Of a stretch of 64,000 bases of DNA, positions 33,598 to 42,804 are shown piece by piece. The notes beneath the pieces are model-generated. The model was given only the letters and a program-made list of their open reading frames with translations, was not told the origin of the DNA and made no database searches. This DNA comes from Loktanella atrilutea (GTDB lineage Bacteria > Pseudomonadota > Alphaproteobacteria > Rhodobacterales > Rhodobacteraceae). The stretch is taken from NCBI RefSeq assembly GCF_900128995.1, contig NZ_FQUE01000002.1, positions 186,001 to 250,000 on the forward strand. The letters are read 5' to 3'. Position numbers and translations under genes: made by a program. The number at the start of each line of letters is the position of its first letter. The first letter of the stretch is position 1.

Positions 33598-33777
33598 ATG
33601 AAAAAATTGGAGTCGAAACGACGGCACAGTCCTCCACGGTGGCTATCAATCAAGTTTAGTTGGCGAGAATTAACCGCCGAGGCCTCCGGCGATGCCGTGG
33701 CGACGACCCTCGTTGCCGGCTTAATACTGGCGGCCCTCCTGTTGGCAATCTGGATCGCTGCGCCGGCGATAAGCTGA
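33598..33777 (+). CDS. Possible small membrane protein
   Basis: A 59-residue reading frame with a strongly basic N-terminal third (MKKLESKRRHSPPRW) and one clear hydrophobic helix near the C-terminus (TTLVAGLILAALLLAIWIAA). A GATGAGG lies about ten bases upstream of the ATG. The layout is that of a positive-inside single-pass protein. I do not recognise a family, and base composition differs from neighbouring genes, so this is a tentative call. Confidence 0.4.
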   Translation: MKKLESKRRHSPPRWLSIKFSWRELTAEASGDAVATTLVAGLILAALLLAIWIAAPAIS

Positions 33778-33882
33778 CTATCCATACGTCAAACCTGCAA
33801 AGCCTTCGAAAAGGAACGCTGCCTGCATGTATCATCGCCCTCAACGACGGGCATATGATCCACCCCTACCCAACCGAAATCG

Positions 33883-33898
33883 AGACCATATATAGGCG
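33883..33898. promoter_or_regulatory. NrdR-box-like site 1 upstream of nrdJ
   Basis: AGACCATATATAGGCG matches the NrdR consensus core C-w-ATATAT-w-G in all but one position. It is paired with the site at 33914-33929; the centres are 31 bases apart, three helical turns, as is usual for tandem NrdR boxes. Confidence 0.65.
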
Positions 33899-33913
33899 CC
33901 GCAGGTCAGCATT

Positions 33914-33929
33914 GCGCCATATGTGGTGC
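33914..33929. promoter_or_regulatory. NrdR-box-like site 2 upstream of nrdJ
   Basis: GCGCCATATGTGGTGC is a weaker match (C-c-ATATGT-g-G-TG) but correctly phased with site 1. It ends 113 bases before the nrdJ start, a position compatible with repression of the RNR promoter. Confidence 0.6.
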
Positions 33930-34042
33930 CCTCCGAGGACTGCCGAATAAAAAGTAGCCCTTCCTGCAATTGCCAATCGCCGATGGCAGTCTTACACAGT
34001 TCCTCCTTAGCTCCCCGATTCCCCGCCTCAAGGATTGCCTAA

Positions 34043-36310
34043 ATGACCCGTTTCAGTGCCCCCATTGCCGAGCAGATCTGGGACATGAAGTACCGCTTCA
34101 AGGCAGCCGACGGCACGCCGAAGGATGTCACGGTCGAGGACACCTGGCGCCGGATCGCGCGGTCGCTGGCGGTGGTGGAGACCGACCCCGCGGCGTGGGA
34201 GGAGACCTTCTTCGACGCGCTGTCGGATTTCAAATATCTGCCGGCGGGCCGGATCACCGCCGGTGCGGGCACCGCACGGCAGGTGACGCTGTTCAACTGT
34301 TTCGTCATGGGGACGGTGCCCGACAGCATGGCGGGCATCTTCGACATGCTGAAGGAGGCCGCGCTGACCATGCAGCAGGGCGGCGGCATCGGCTATGACT
34401 TCAGCACGATCCGGCCCAAGGGGTCGGCGGTGCACGGGGTTGCGGCGGACGCCTCCGGTCCGCTGTCCTTCATGGACGTCTGGGATGCGATGTGCCGCAC
34501 CATCATGTCCGCCGGTTCGCGCCGCGGGGCCATGATGGCGACGATGCGCTGCGACCACCCAGACGTGGAAGATTTCATCACCGCCAAGCACGACGCAGCG
34601 CGCCTGCGGATGTTCAACATGAGCGTGCTGATCACCGACCCCTTCATGGACGCGGTGAAAGCCGGGGGTGACTGGGATCTGGTGTTCGGCGGCGAGGTCT
34701 ATCGCACCGTGAAGGCGCGCGATCTGTGGGACGCGATCATGAAGTCCACCTATGAGGTGGCGGAGCCGGGCGTGATCTTCATCGACCGGATCAACGCGGC
34801 AAACAACCTGAGCTATTGCGAGACCATCGCCGCGACCAACCCCTGCGGCGAGCAGCCCCTGCCGCCCTACGGCGCCTGCCTGCTGGGGTCGATCAACATG
34901 GCGCGGCTTGTGTCCGATCCCTTCGGCGCCGCGGCGGCGCTGGATGTCGATGCCCTTGGCAAACTGGTCGCCACCGCGGTCCGGATGATGGACAATGTCG
35001 TCGACGTCAGCCAGTTCCCGCTGGAGGCGCAGGCTCAGGAAGCCCGCGCCAAGCGCCGGATCGGACTTGGCGTCACCGGTCTGGCCGACGCGCTGCTGAT
35101 GGTCGGCCTGCGCTACGGGTCCGAGGAGGCCGCGCGGCAGACCGACCGTTGGATGCACGCGATCGCCCGCGCCGCCTATCTGGCCTCGGTCGATCTGGCG
35201 AAGGAGAAGGGCGCGTTTCCGCTGTTCGACGCGGAGGCCTACCTCGCCTCTGGCGCGATGCAGGAGATGGACGACGATGTCCGGGACGCGATCCGGCAGC
35301 ATGGCATCCGCAACGCGCTGCTGACCTCGATCGCGCCGACGGGGACGATTTCGCTTTATGCCGGGAACGTGTCGTCGGGGATCGAGCCGGTCTTTGCCTA
35401 TGCCTATACCCGCAAAGTGCTGCAGAAGGACGGGTCGCGGACCGAGGAAGAGGTCGTCGACTACGCCGTCCAGCTGTGGCGCGAGTTGAAGGGCGACGCC
35501 CCCCTGCCCGACTATTTCGTCAATGCACAGACACTGGCCCCGCTGGAGCATGTGCGGATGCAGGCCGCGGCGCAGAAGTGGATCGATTCCTCGATCTCGA
35601 AGACGATCAACTGCCCCGAGGACATCAGCTTCGACGATTTCAAGGAGGTCTACATGGCCGCCTGGGATCAGGGCTGCAAGGGCTGCACGACCTACCGGCC
35701 CAACGCCGTCACCGGGTCGGTGCTGAGCGTGTCCGAGGACAAGCCGGTCGCCGTCGCGCAAGACGGCGGCGGGGCCGAGGTCGTCTACATGACCGAGCCG
35801 CTGGACCGCCCGACCGAGCTTGAGGGTGCGACCTACAAGCTGAAGTGGCACGACAGCGAGCACGCGATCTACATCACCGTCAACGATCTGGTGGTGGCGG
35901 GACACCGTCGGCCCTTCGAGGTCTTCATCAATTCCAAGAACATGGAGCATTTCGCCTGGACCGTGGCGCTGACGCGGATGATCTCTGCCGTGTTCCGGCG
36001 CGGTGGCGACGTCACCTTCGTTGTCGAGGAGCTGAAGGCCGTCTTCGACCCGCGCGGCGGGGCCTGGATGCAGGGGAAATACGTGCCTTCCATCCTCGCG
36101 GCCATCGGCGGCGTGATCGAGAAGCACATGATCGCGACGGGCTTTTTGTCCGGCGAGGGTCAGGGGCTGAAGACCGATCCCCAGGCGGACGTGGTCAACC
36201 TGACCGGCGCCCCTCGTGGCAAAGCCTGCGGATCCTGCGGCAGCTACGACCTGCGGATGGTCGAAGGCTGCATGACCTGCGGCAGCTGCGGGTTTTCGAA
36301 GTGCGGATGA
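34043..36310 (+). CDS. nrdJ: Adenosylcobalamin-dependent (class II) ribonucleotide reductase
   Basis: NrdJ reduces ribonucleotides to deoxyribonucleotides using adenosylcobalamin to start the radical, and works with or without oxygen. The 755-residue protein has the active-site Cys86 in LFNCFVMG, the finger-loop motif NPCGEQPLPPYGACLLGS, the radical-region SIAPTGTISL, and a C-terminal cysteine-rich tail (ACGSCGSYDL, then CMTCGSCGFSKCG) used for re-reduction. No ATP-cone is present at the N-terminus. AAGGA at 34030-34034 supports the start. Two NrdR-like sites precede it; no B12 riboswitch is seen. Confidence 0.95.
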   Translation: MTRFSAPIAEQIWDMKYRFKAADGTPKDVTVEDTWRRIARSLAVVETDPAAWEETFFDALSDFKYLPAGRITAGAGTARQVTLFNCFVMGTVPDSMAGIFDMLKEAALTMQQGGGIGYDFSTIRPKGSAVHGVAADASGPLSFMDVWDAMCRTIMSAGSRRGAMMATMRCDHPDVEDFITAKHDAARLRMFNMSVLITDPFMDAVKAGGDWDLVFGGEVYRTVKARDLWDAIMKSTYEVAEPGVIFIDRINAANNLSYCETIAATNPCGEQPLPPYGACLLGSINMARLVSDPFGAAAALDVDALGKLVATAVRMMDNVVDVSQFPLEAQAQEARAKRRIGLGVTGLADALLMVGLRYGSEEAARQTDRWMHAIARAAYLASVDLAKEKGAFPLFDAEAYLASGAMQEMDDDVRDAIRQHGIRNALLTSIAPTGTISLYAGNVSSGIEPVFAYAYTRKVLQKDGSRTEEEVVDYAVQLWRELKGDAPLPDYFVNAQTLAPLEHVRMQAAAQKWIDSSISKTINCPEDISFDDFKEVYMAAWDQGCKGCTTYRPNAVTGSVLSVSEDKPVAVAQDGGGAEVVYMTEPLDRPTELEGATYKLKWHDSEHAIYITVNDLVVAGHRRPFEVFINSKNMEHFAWTVALTRMISAVFRRGGDVTFVVEELKAVFDPRGGAWMQGKYVPSILAAIGGVIEKHMIATGFLSGEGQGLKTDPQADVVNLTGAPRGKACGSCGSYDLRMVEGCMTCGSCGFSKCG

Positions 36311-36424
36311 GGACGGGAGTGGTGTGGTGACGCGCATGAACTGACAATGATGAATTGGTCATCTGGCCCGTTCAGATGGCCATTCTGAAGAGGAAAGACC
36401 GTTCATTGCAGGCTCATGGATCCG

Positions 36425-37909
36425 TCACGACATCCGGGCGGTGATCTCTCTCCAGAAGAGGGGTGTCACCAGCACCAGGACGGTCAGCAATTCCAACCGC
36501 CCCAAAAACATGCCGAGCACGAGCGTCAGCTTGGCCGGATCGCCGATCGACGAGAAATTGCCGGCCGGGCCGATGATCGCACCGATGCCAGGTCCGACAT
36601 TCGCAAGGGCAGTCAATGCACCGCTGGTTGCCGTCGACACGTCCAGACCAAGAAAGGTCAATACGAACGACAGGACGGCAAACGTGGCGAGATAGACCGC
36701 GAAGAACGTAATCAGGCCCGCGATAACATCGGCATCGACCCTCTGGCCTTCGTAGCGCACGGTTACCACACGGTGGGGCGAATGCAGGGCCTGAACCTGT
36801 GCCTTGATGGACCGGCTGAGCAAAAGCCAGCGCATGGCCTTGGCACCGCCCGCCGTGGACCCCGTGCAGCCGCCGACAGCCGTGAGCACGAAGAACATGG
36901 CGACCGCGAAGGGCCCCCACAGGGTGTAATCCGTCGTCGCATAGCCGGTTGTCGTGACGACGGACACCACGTTGAACGAAACCTGGCGCAGAGCGGTCAA
37001 CGGCGGCATCCCCGTTCTGGCCATGACCCAGACCGTCAGCATCAGGATGACGATCGTCAGGGTCTGGATCATGGCACCCACCTGTTCGCTGCGGAACGTG
37101 CCGCCCTGGGCCACCCGGATATACCACGCGAAGGGCAGCGCCCCCATCAGCATGAAGAAGGTCGCCGCCCATTGCAGGAACGCGCTTTGGAAGAAGCCGA
37201 ACGAGGCGTCGTGTCCCGAATAGCCGCCGGTCGAGATCGTCGTCATGGCGTGGGTGATCGCGTCGAAACCGCTCATGCCGCCGGCAAGATAGACGATGGC
37301 GCAGAGCATGATCAGACCGGCGTAGATCTGAAGGGTCGCGGATGCGAAGAGCGCCGCGCTCTTCAGTTCCTTTTCGCCCTTGTCGGAGCTTTCGGTGCGA
37401 AACAGCTGCATGCCGCCCACCTTCAGCAGAGGCAGGATGGCAATGCCCGTCACAATGAATCCGACGCCCCCCACGGCTTGCAGCGCCGCGCGCCACATGA
37501 TGATGCCGTGCGGCATGGCGTCCAGACCGGCCAGGACCGTCGCACCCGTGGTGGTGATGCCCGACATCGACTCGAACAGGGCGTCGGTCGCGGTCATCGA
37601 CCAGACCATCAGGGGGACGGCGCCGGCCACCGCGGCCATGAACCAGACCGTCGAGGTCAACAAAAAGGTATGTGCCCGCCGCAGGCCCGCGTCCGATGAC
37701 GACGACACCATGGCCAGCAGGAGGCCCGGCACCCCCACGAGCGCCATCGCGAAGAGGAACACGGGTGCGGTCGCCGGAAAGAGCAGCGCATCTAGCCCCA
37801 TCAGTGAAGCGAAGAAGATCAGGACCAGCCCGTTGATGAAGACCACGAAACTCATGGGCAGGGGAACACTTCTGACGGTTGACACGGGCGACGGTGCGTG
37901 GGCGTCCAT
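36425..37909 (-). CDS. trkH: Trk-type potassium uptake protein TrkH
   Basis: The membrane subunit of the Trk K+ uptake system, 494 residues with eight to ten long hydrophobic segments. Selectivity-filter loops of the four repeats are recognisable, for example SGITTTGATVL, TISTGGYS, VVTTTGYATTD and LANVGPGIG. The partner TrkA is not in the window. It lies directly beside a decayed kdpB on the opposite strand. The ATG at 37909 is taken; MSFVVFIN at residue 19 is an alternative start. Confidence 0.93.
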   Translation of the reverse strand: MDAHAPSPVSTVRSVPLPMSFVVFINGLVLIFFASLMGLDALLFPATAPVFLFAMALVGVPGLLLAMVSSSSDAGLRRAHTFLLTSTVWFMAAVAGAVPLMVWSMTATDALFESMSGITTTGATVLAGLDAMPHGIIMWRAALQAVGGVGFIVTGIAILPLLKVGGMQLFRTESSDKGEKELKSAALFASATLQIYAGLIMLCAIVYLAGGMSGFDAITHAMTTISTGGYSGHDASFGFFQSAFLQWAATFFMLMGALPFAWYIRVAQGGTFRSEQVGAMIQTLTIVILMLTVWVMARTGMPPLTALRQVSFNVVSVVTTTGYATTDYTLWGPFAVAMFFVLTAVGGCTGSTAGGAKAMRWLLLSRSIKAQVQALHSPHRVVTVRYEGQRVDADVIAGLITFFAVYLATFAVLSFVLTFLGLDVSTATSGALTALANVGPGIGAIIGPAGNFSSIGDPAKLTLVLGMFLGRLELLTVLVLVTPLFWREITARMS

Positions 37910-38029
37910 AACACGCGAAGGACGGGTTGGTCACGGCAGGGAATGAACATCGAAAGATCTACCGTCGGGTCACCGAAAGCCGAAGGGATAATGGTCTGAC
38001 GGCCCCCTGTCGATCAGAGATTGGATGAA

Positions 38030-38567
38030 TTCCGGGCCCATACGGACCCCACACCCTTACGTCCTTCCACCGCAGCTGTCAGAGACATGTCGGTCTTCGT
38101 AGGACGCGATGTCATGCTCGATGGTGCAGAGGTTCTCGGCGCCGACGAGGATCAGCGGCATCGACATGGACGAGCGGCAGATCCGCAAGGGCGCTGTGGG
38201 TGCGATCCGCGAGGTGCATCCCTTCGACCCGGACGCCGGGAGGAAGTTGCGCCAACCGACTGAAAGCACCTTGCGATCCGGCGGCACACTGCTGGCGGTG
38301 GCGGATGGCAGCCGGCTTCTTGCCGCGATTAACCGGTTGGAGATCGCGATGATCGGCATCAATATGCGATGCGCGAAACTGCGGCGCATAGGCAACCGCA
38401 GCGTGATGATCCACGGGGACAACCCGCGGACGGCGGCTGCTATCGCGGCGGCGTCCGGTGTTAACGACTACCTTGCCGAAGCCACGCCAGAGGATGAATT
38501 GACGCTGATCCGCACTGGTCCTCGGCGGAACGGCGGCCCTGTCATGGCCGCCGCGGAGGTTGGATGA
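38030..38567 (+). pseudogene. kdpB remnant (K+-transporting P-type ATPase, catalytic subunit)
   Basis: A decayed fragment of the P/N domain of KdpB. In one frame from about 38112, RFSAPTRISGIDMDERQIRKG matches the KdpB stretch FSAQTRMSGVDLDGRQIRKGA, and further on SVMIHGDNPRTAAAIAA, then SGVNDYLAEATPED, matches the [26 protein letters not shown] region. The preceding frame (TDPTPLRPS, RDMS) looks like upstream KdpB, so a frameshift lies near 38100. The DKTGT phosphorylation site, all transmembrane segments and kdpA, kdpC, kdpD and kdpE are missing. It cannot be functional. Confidence 0.75.
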
Positions 38568-38717
38568 AGCGCGCCGTGGACCCGGCGTCCGACCGGTTGA
38601 CGGGCTGGACAGCCTTCGCCGCCGTGAACCCCGTATCGCGCCGGGCGCTGTCGCGTCCGGCAACACCGTTAAATGTGAGGATGCACCAAGGGGGCACCTT
38701 CGGCAGATTGACCTGAC

Positions 38718-39554
38718 TTACATCTCGGCGGGCGGCGCGGTGGGGCCCGAGCGGAGGTAGAGGATCACGGCCGAAAGGTCCTGATCCGTCATCTTCGCAA
38801 GGTAGGGATAGGGCATTGGCGGCAGCATCCGGTTCCCGTCGGGACGGATGCCGTGCTGGATCATGGCCGCGAGGTCCGCATCGGAATACTTGCCGATCCC
38901 GTCCTCGCCCGCGGTGATGTCCGGTGCAACGGACACGCCCCAGGGGCCCGCAAACTCCAGCCCGCCCTGCCCGTAGTGCCCGGCCAGATCGGGCACGCCC
39001 TCGACCGGGGTGGAGTGGCATTCGAAGCAATGCGAGATGGACGCGACGTAGCCACCCCATTCGGCCGTCTCACCCTCCGCCGGGGCCGAGACGGAGGTCA
39101 GCGGCGGGCCGTAGGCCGGCGGCAGGGGGATGTTGTAGACGCTCTTGCCCGGGTCGTTCTCGACCGCGTGAACGGTGCGCAGATAGGCCACGATCGATCC
39201 GAGGTCGTCGTCCGAGATGTGACGGTAGAGGCCGATCGGCATCGGTGGCCCGATGACGCTGCCGTCGGGGCGGATGCCTTCGCGGATCGCTTTCGCCAGT
39301 TCGTCGTCGGACCAGTCCGCAATGTCGCCCGCCGGCGTGATGTTGCTGGCGATAGCGGTGAAGCCCGGATTCTGGTCGACCAGCATCCCCGAAAGCTCTG
39401 CCCCCGGGATGGGTCCGTCCGCGCCCTGCGGCGTGTGACAGTTGCCGCAGCCCATCGGCCCTGTCACGAGATATTCGCCCCGTTCGACGGAGACATCGGC
39501 CATCGCCCCGGTCGCGGTCAGCCCGAGGATGGCTGCCTTCAAAACGTGTTTCAT
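38718..39554 (-). CDS. Dihaem cytochrome c
   Basis: A 278-residue periplasmic protein with a signal peptide (residues 1-19, MKHVLKAAILGLTATGAMA) and two class I cytochrome c domains. Haem sites are C36-G-N-C39-H40 and C176-F-E-C179-H180; GPPMP and LPPMPYPYL supply likely Met axial ligands. The two-domain layout resembles the cytochrome subunit of membrane-bound alcohol/sugar dehydrogenases and similar electron carriers, but no dehydrogenase is adjacent, so the partner is unknown. The start at 39554 follows GGAACGAC. Confidence 0.9.
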   Translation of the reverse strand: MKHVLKAAILGLTATGAMADVSVERGEYLVTGPMGCGNCHTPQGADGPIPGAELSGMLVDQNPGFTAIASNITPAGDIADWSDDELAKAIREGIRPDGSVIGPPMPIGLYRHISDDDLGSIVAYLRTVHAVENDPGKSVYNIPLPPAYGPPLTSVSAPAEGETAEWGGYVASISHCFECHSTPVEGVPDLAGHYGQGGLEFAGPWGVSVAPDITAGEDGIGKYSDADLAAMIQHGIRPDGNRMLPPMPYPYLAKMTDQDLSAVILYLRSGPTAPPAEM

Positions 39555-39661
39555 GTCGTTCCCCTTTCCGCGGCTCGTTTTGATGCACCGCTTGACGCAG
39601 GGTAATCCGCCATTGGCGGGAAAATCTGTCGCGTTCGCGACACGGGATTTGTCGCCCGATC

Positions 39662-39880
39662 TGTGACATCGATGCGATCATCGACGTACGCGCGAACGGA
39701 GCGCATTGCGACCTGATCCTCGGTCCAGGCAATGCCCGTGGAGAACCCTTCAGCGAATTGACCGTGATCTCTTATGACGAGATCACCGCCGCGAAAGCGG
39801 TGCATGACGTCGAGGACGAGGACAACTCGATCCATGCATTGCAAGCAGGATGGGCATCTTTCACGGTGCCTCTGGGCTGA
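39662..39880 (+). pseudogene. Coding-like remnant, not identified
   Basis: A 73-codon frame ending in TGA at 39878 with strongly coding-like third-position bias (ATC, GAC, GAG, GCG) and a sensible acidic protein (ANGAHCDLILGPG, ELTVISYDEITAAKAV). There is no ATG, GTG or TTG near its beginning, only ATT upstream. It is probably the 3' end of a truncated gene, or a gene with an unrecognised start. I cannot name the family. Confidence 0.4.
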
Positions 39881-40306
39881 AGGTCTTTCCCTTCCCGGTA
39901 CCTTTCAGGCGTAGGTAGACTTCAACAGCCTCTGACAGGCTTAGATTTGCGGCTTAGACATCATGGTGTGGCGGGGTCCGTCCTGATCGATGTTGATCCC
40001 GCATCTTCAACAGATGCTTCCCAGGTAGTTCTGCATCCTGTGACCGCAGATGAAACCAATATTCATCAAGCTGACCAGCTGCTCGTACAGCCCTTGAAGC
40101 CGCAACTGACTTCGACCGGGTCCGCAGAGAATATGAAATCCCAGGCGATGTGTAGTGCTTCCGAAGAACGGCAGGGACACGCCTGTGAAAGTAGTAAATC
40201 CCGTCCTTCTGGAAGGTATGGGGGGGCAGAATTGCGCTCCGGCATGTACTACGGCTCCGGCTAAATTACGTTTAGCTGAAGCTTCTGAATGGCTTGGAGA
40301 TATAAA
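39881..40306. other. Gene-poor, lower-GC region next to tRNA-Phe
   Basis: This 426-base stretch has lower GC than the surroundings and no convincing gene; short frames on both strands look random. Its place directly 3' of a tRNA gene, a common integration point, suggests eroded acquired DNA, but no integrase or attachment repeat is visible. Confidence 0.4.
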
Positions 40307-40381
40307 TGGTGCCCAGGGGCGGAATCGAACCACCGACACGAGGATTTTCAATCCACTGCTCTACCCCTGAGCTACCCGGGC
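40307..40381 (-). tRNA. tRNA-Phe (GAA)
   Basis: On the minus strand the acceptor arm GCCCGGG pairs with CCTGGGC (one G-T pair), followed by an encoded CCA. The D-arm is AGCTCAGGGGTAGAGC, the anticodon loop TTGAAAA (anticodon GAA), and the T-arm GGTTCGATTCC. Length is 75 bases including CCA. The anticodon stem has one T-T opposition. The gene closes the conserved murA-to-yacG block. Confidence 0.95.
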
Positions 40382-40458
40382 ACCGGGATGGCGTGAGCCA
40401 TCGGGTAGCGGGGTTCTAGGTCAGGCGTGGCGGGGTGTCCAGAGGCTTTTCGCCGAAA

Positions 40459-40632
40459 TCAGTGGGGTTTTTCGGGGTCGGGCCAGTCGCCGTCGTCGGC
40501 CTGTTCCTCGGGCGCCGCGGGGATCGCGTAGGACCCGGTCAGCCATTTCGCAAGGTCCACATCGGCGCAGCGGCGCGAGCAGAAGGGGCGGTATTTCGGG
40601 TCGGTGTCGCGATCGCAGATCGGGCAATTCAT
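40459..40632 (-). CDS. yacG: DNA gyrase inhibitor / zinc-ribbon protein YacG
   Basis: A 57-residue zinc protein with four cysteine ligands C3, C6, C18 and C22 (CPICDRDTDPKYRPFCSRRC) followed by the conserved ADVDLAKWLTGSYAIP. In E. coli YacG binds GyrB and inhibits gyrase. Its ATG overlaps the rng stop (40629-40632), and it ends the infA-maf-rng-yacG run. Confidence 0.95.
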   Translation of the reverse strand: MNCPICDRDTDPKYRPFCSRRCADVDLAKWLTGSYAIPAAPEEQADDGDWPDPEKPH

Positions 40633-41660
40633 GTCGGCAGACCCTGCCACGGCAGACGCTCGCGCTTGCGCTGCAACTCGAACAGCCCCATCGTCGTCCA
40701 GCCGACCAGCGAGGTTTCCACCGCGTCGGCCTTGAAAGCAGCGCGCAGAGACTGCTCGACCTGCTTGCGGTGCGCCTTGGACATCGGCGCGAAGTCGACG
40801 GCGATCTGCCCGCCGAAGCCGCGCAGGCGCAGTGCGCGCGGCAGGACGCGGGCGGCGGCGAGGTTCACCTTCAGCGCTGCCGCCGGAGAGGTATCGCCGC
40901 CGGTGTTCACATCGACGGCGACCAGCGCGCGCGTCGCCTCGACATACATCGTGCCGTCGGACAGGGGGATGCGGGGTCGGGAAATATCGTCGATCTGATC
41001 CATGACGCCGAGCCGGTCGAACCCACCGGGTTCGGTCACGACATCGGCCGGGATGACCCATTCGCGCCAGGCCAGCGCGTGGGGGCCGTCGCCTTCGGTC
41101 AGCGCCTCGGGTTCGGTGCCCTGCGCTTCGGCCATGACCGTCGCGGCAAGGTCCTGCATGGCGACGATGTCCTCGGCGATCTCATCCTCTGTCGCATGGG
41201 CACATGAGGACCGCAGGATCAGGCCCATGCCATCCGCGTCGTCGAAGACGCCGTGGGCCACCGCCAGCAGCGCGTCGCGCTGGTCGTCGTCGGTGATCTG
41301 GCGGCTGACGTTCAGTCCCGGCTTGCCGGGGGTGACGATGGCATAGCGGCTCTTGAACAGGACGCGGTCTGTCACGGGCACGGCCTTGCCGTCTTCGGCG
41401 TAGCCGGTGACCTGCACCAGCATCGGCTGACCGGGACGCAGGCCCTTAGCGCTGCGCAGAAAGGCCGTGCCGCCCGCTGGCAGACGCAGCATCATCCCGC
41501 CCTGCCCCTTCAGCGGCCGGTCGCAGATGCCGCGAAAGATCGCGCCGGGCCGAGGTGCATCGGGTGTGTCGATCAGCAGATCGTCGAGTTGCCCGTCCAC
41601 CAGCAGGGCGGCGGCCTCGATCCCGTTCAGATCGTCCAGGATGATGGTACGGCCCTTCAT
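40629..41660 (-). CDS. rng: Ribonuclease E/G family protein, short form
   Basis: A 343-residue endoribonuclease of the RNase E/G family, much shorter than E. coli RNase G (489 residues). It keeps the S1-like N-terminal part and the catalytic core with the two metal-binding aspartates in [10 protein letters not shown] and [10 protein letters not shown], but lacks the zinc-link and the C-terminal small domain. This short form is usual in Rhodobacteraceae between maf and yacG. Its ATG overlaps the maf stop by four bases. Confidence 0.9.
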   Translation of the reverse strand: MKGRTIILDDLNGIEAAALLVDGQLDDLLIDTPDAPRPGAIFRGICDRPLKGQGGMMLRLPAGGTAFLRSAKGLRPGQPMLVQVTGYAEDGKAVPVTDRVLFKSRYAIVTPGKPGLNVSRQITDDDQRDALLAVAHGVFDDADGMGLILRSSCAHATEDEIAEDIVAMQDLAATVMAEAQGTEPEALTEGDGPHALAWREWVIPADVVTEPGGFDRLGVMDQIDDISRPRIPLSDGTMYVEATRALVAVDVNTGGDTSPAAALKVNLAAARVLPRALRLRGFGGQIAVDFAPMSKAHRKQVEQSLRAAFKADAVETSLVGWTTMGLFELQRKRERLPWQGLPT

Positions 41661-42247
41661 GCGGGACCTCCGTTCATATGATAGCCTGCGGCGGTCAGAA
41701 GCGTTGCGGTTTCGGCCAGCGGCAGGCCGACGACAGCAGTGAAGCTGCCGTTGATCCAGGGGATGAAGGCGCCGGCGGGGCCCTGAATGGCATAGCCCCC
41801 GGCCTTGCCCCGCCAGTCGCCGGACGCGATGTAGCCGTCGGTTTCCGCGTCGGACAGGCGCTTCATCATCACGACGGTCTGCACGTCGCGCGCCGTGACG
41901 CGGCCGTTCCGGCGCAGCGTGACGGCGGTGATGACCTTGTGGCGCCGTCCGGACAGCAGCGCGAGAAAGGCCCGCGCCTCGTCTTCGTTGGCAGGCTTGC
42001 CCATGATCCGCCGGCCCAGCGCCACCGTCGTATCGGCGCAGAGGACAATGGCATCGTCGGTGGCCGTCACCGCAGCGACCTTCTGGGCCGCGATCCGCTT
42101 GACGTAGTCGCGCGGCAGTTCGGCGGGCCTCACGCTCTCGTCGATGTCGGGCGGCAGGATGGCATCCGGCACAACGCCAATTTGCGCCAGCAGGTCCAGC
42201 CGCCGGGGCGACCCGGAGCCGAGGATCAGTTGCGGTCTGTCAGTCAT
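41657..42247 (-). CDS. maf: Maf-like nucleotide pyrophosphatase
   Basis: A 196-residue Maf-family house-cleaning enzyme that hydrolyses non-canonical or pyrimidine nucleoside triphosphates. Conserved elements are the N-terminal [16 protein letters not shown] with the catalytic Asp, GKP near residue 85, and the GGYAIQG loop. The start at 42247 ([16 protein letters not shown]) is clear. It lies 89 bases downstream of infA and overlaps rng. Confidence 0.94.
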   Translation of the reverse strand: MTDRPQLILGSGSPRRLDLLAQIGVVPDAILPPDIDESVRPAELPRDYVKRIAAQKVAAVTATDDAIVLCADTTVALGRRIMGKPANEDEARAFLALLSGRRHKVITAVTLRRNGRVTARDVQTVVMMKRLSDAETDGYIASGDWRGKAGGYAIQGPAGAFIPWINGSFTAVVGLPLAETATLLTAAGYHMNGGPA

Positions 42248-42336
42248 GGTCTGCACCCGATGTTCGTGCCGGGTGTCGGTCGCGGTCTGCCGGATGCAAA
42301 CCGCAGGCCCGCAAAGGCGCGACACCGCGCCCTTGA

Positions 42337-42555
42337 TTACTTGAAGCGATAGTTGATCCGGCCCTTGGTCAGATCGTAGGGGGTCATCTCGACCTGCACC
42401 TTGTCGCCCGCGAGGACACGGATGCGGTTCTTGCGCATCTTGCCAGCCGTATGTGCGATGATCTCATGGCCGTTTTCCAACTCGACCCGGAATGTCGCAT
42501 TCGGCAGCAGTTCCTTCACGACGCCCGGGAATTCGAGAAGTTCATCCTTGGCCAT
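42337..42555 (-). CDS. infA: Translation initiation factor IF-1
   Basis: The 72-residue S1/OB-fold factor that occupies the ribosomal A site during initiation. The sequence ([20 protein letters not shown], then [28 protein letters not shown] in separate segments) is essentially canonical. It opens the infA-maf-rng-yacG run; a bidirectional promoter region of about 250 bases separates it from the PRC-barrel gene. Confidence 0.98.
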   Translation of the reverse strand: MAKDELLEFPGVVKELLPNATFRVELENGHEIIAHTAGKMRKNRIRVLAGDKVQVEMTPYDLTKGRINYRFK

Positions 42556-42804
42556 GTGGTCTCCTGTCTGGATTTGTGCCGCGTCGGATGCGGCTGCGGC
42601 GTGTAAATGCGCCTGATTGCCCGGATTTTCAAGTGCTAAAGAGGCGTGCCTTTAAAAGCCTTGTGGCGGCAGGACAAGAAGAAAAGGCGGAAAGGGCGAA
42701 AACCAAAGGCAGGTTTAGTAATCACGGATCGGTGAACCGATGTCGGAACGGTATCGGCCCCCGGCCCGTTGGCCCGGCACAACAGACCCCAACCGGAGAG
42801 TTCA

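Noticed and set aside
33778-34042. Cobalamin riboswitch upstream of nrdJ
   Set aside because: No B12-box and no recognisable conserved core were seen; a covariance search is needed to exclude it fully.
39947-40264. A 105-codon plus-strand frame before tRNA-Phe
   Set aside because: It has a TTG start without a ribosome site, random composition and no recognisable domain.
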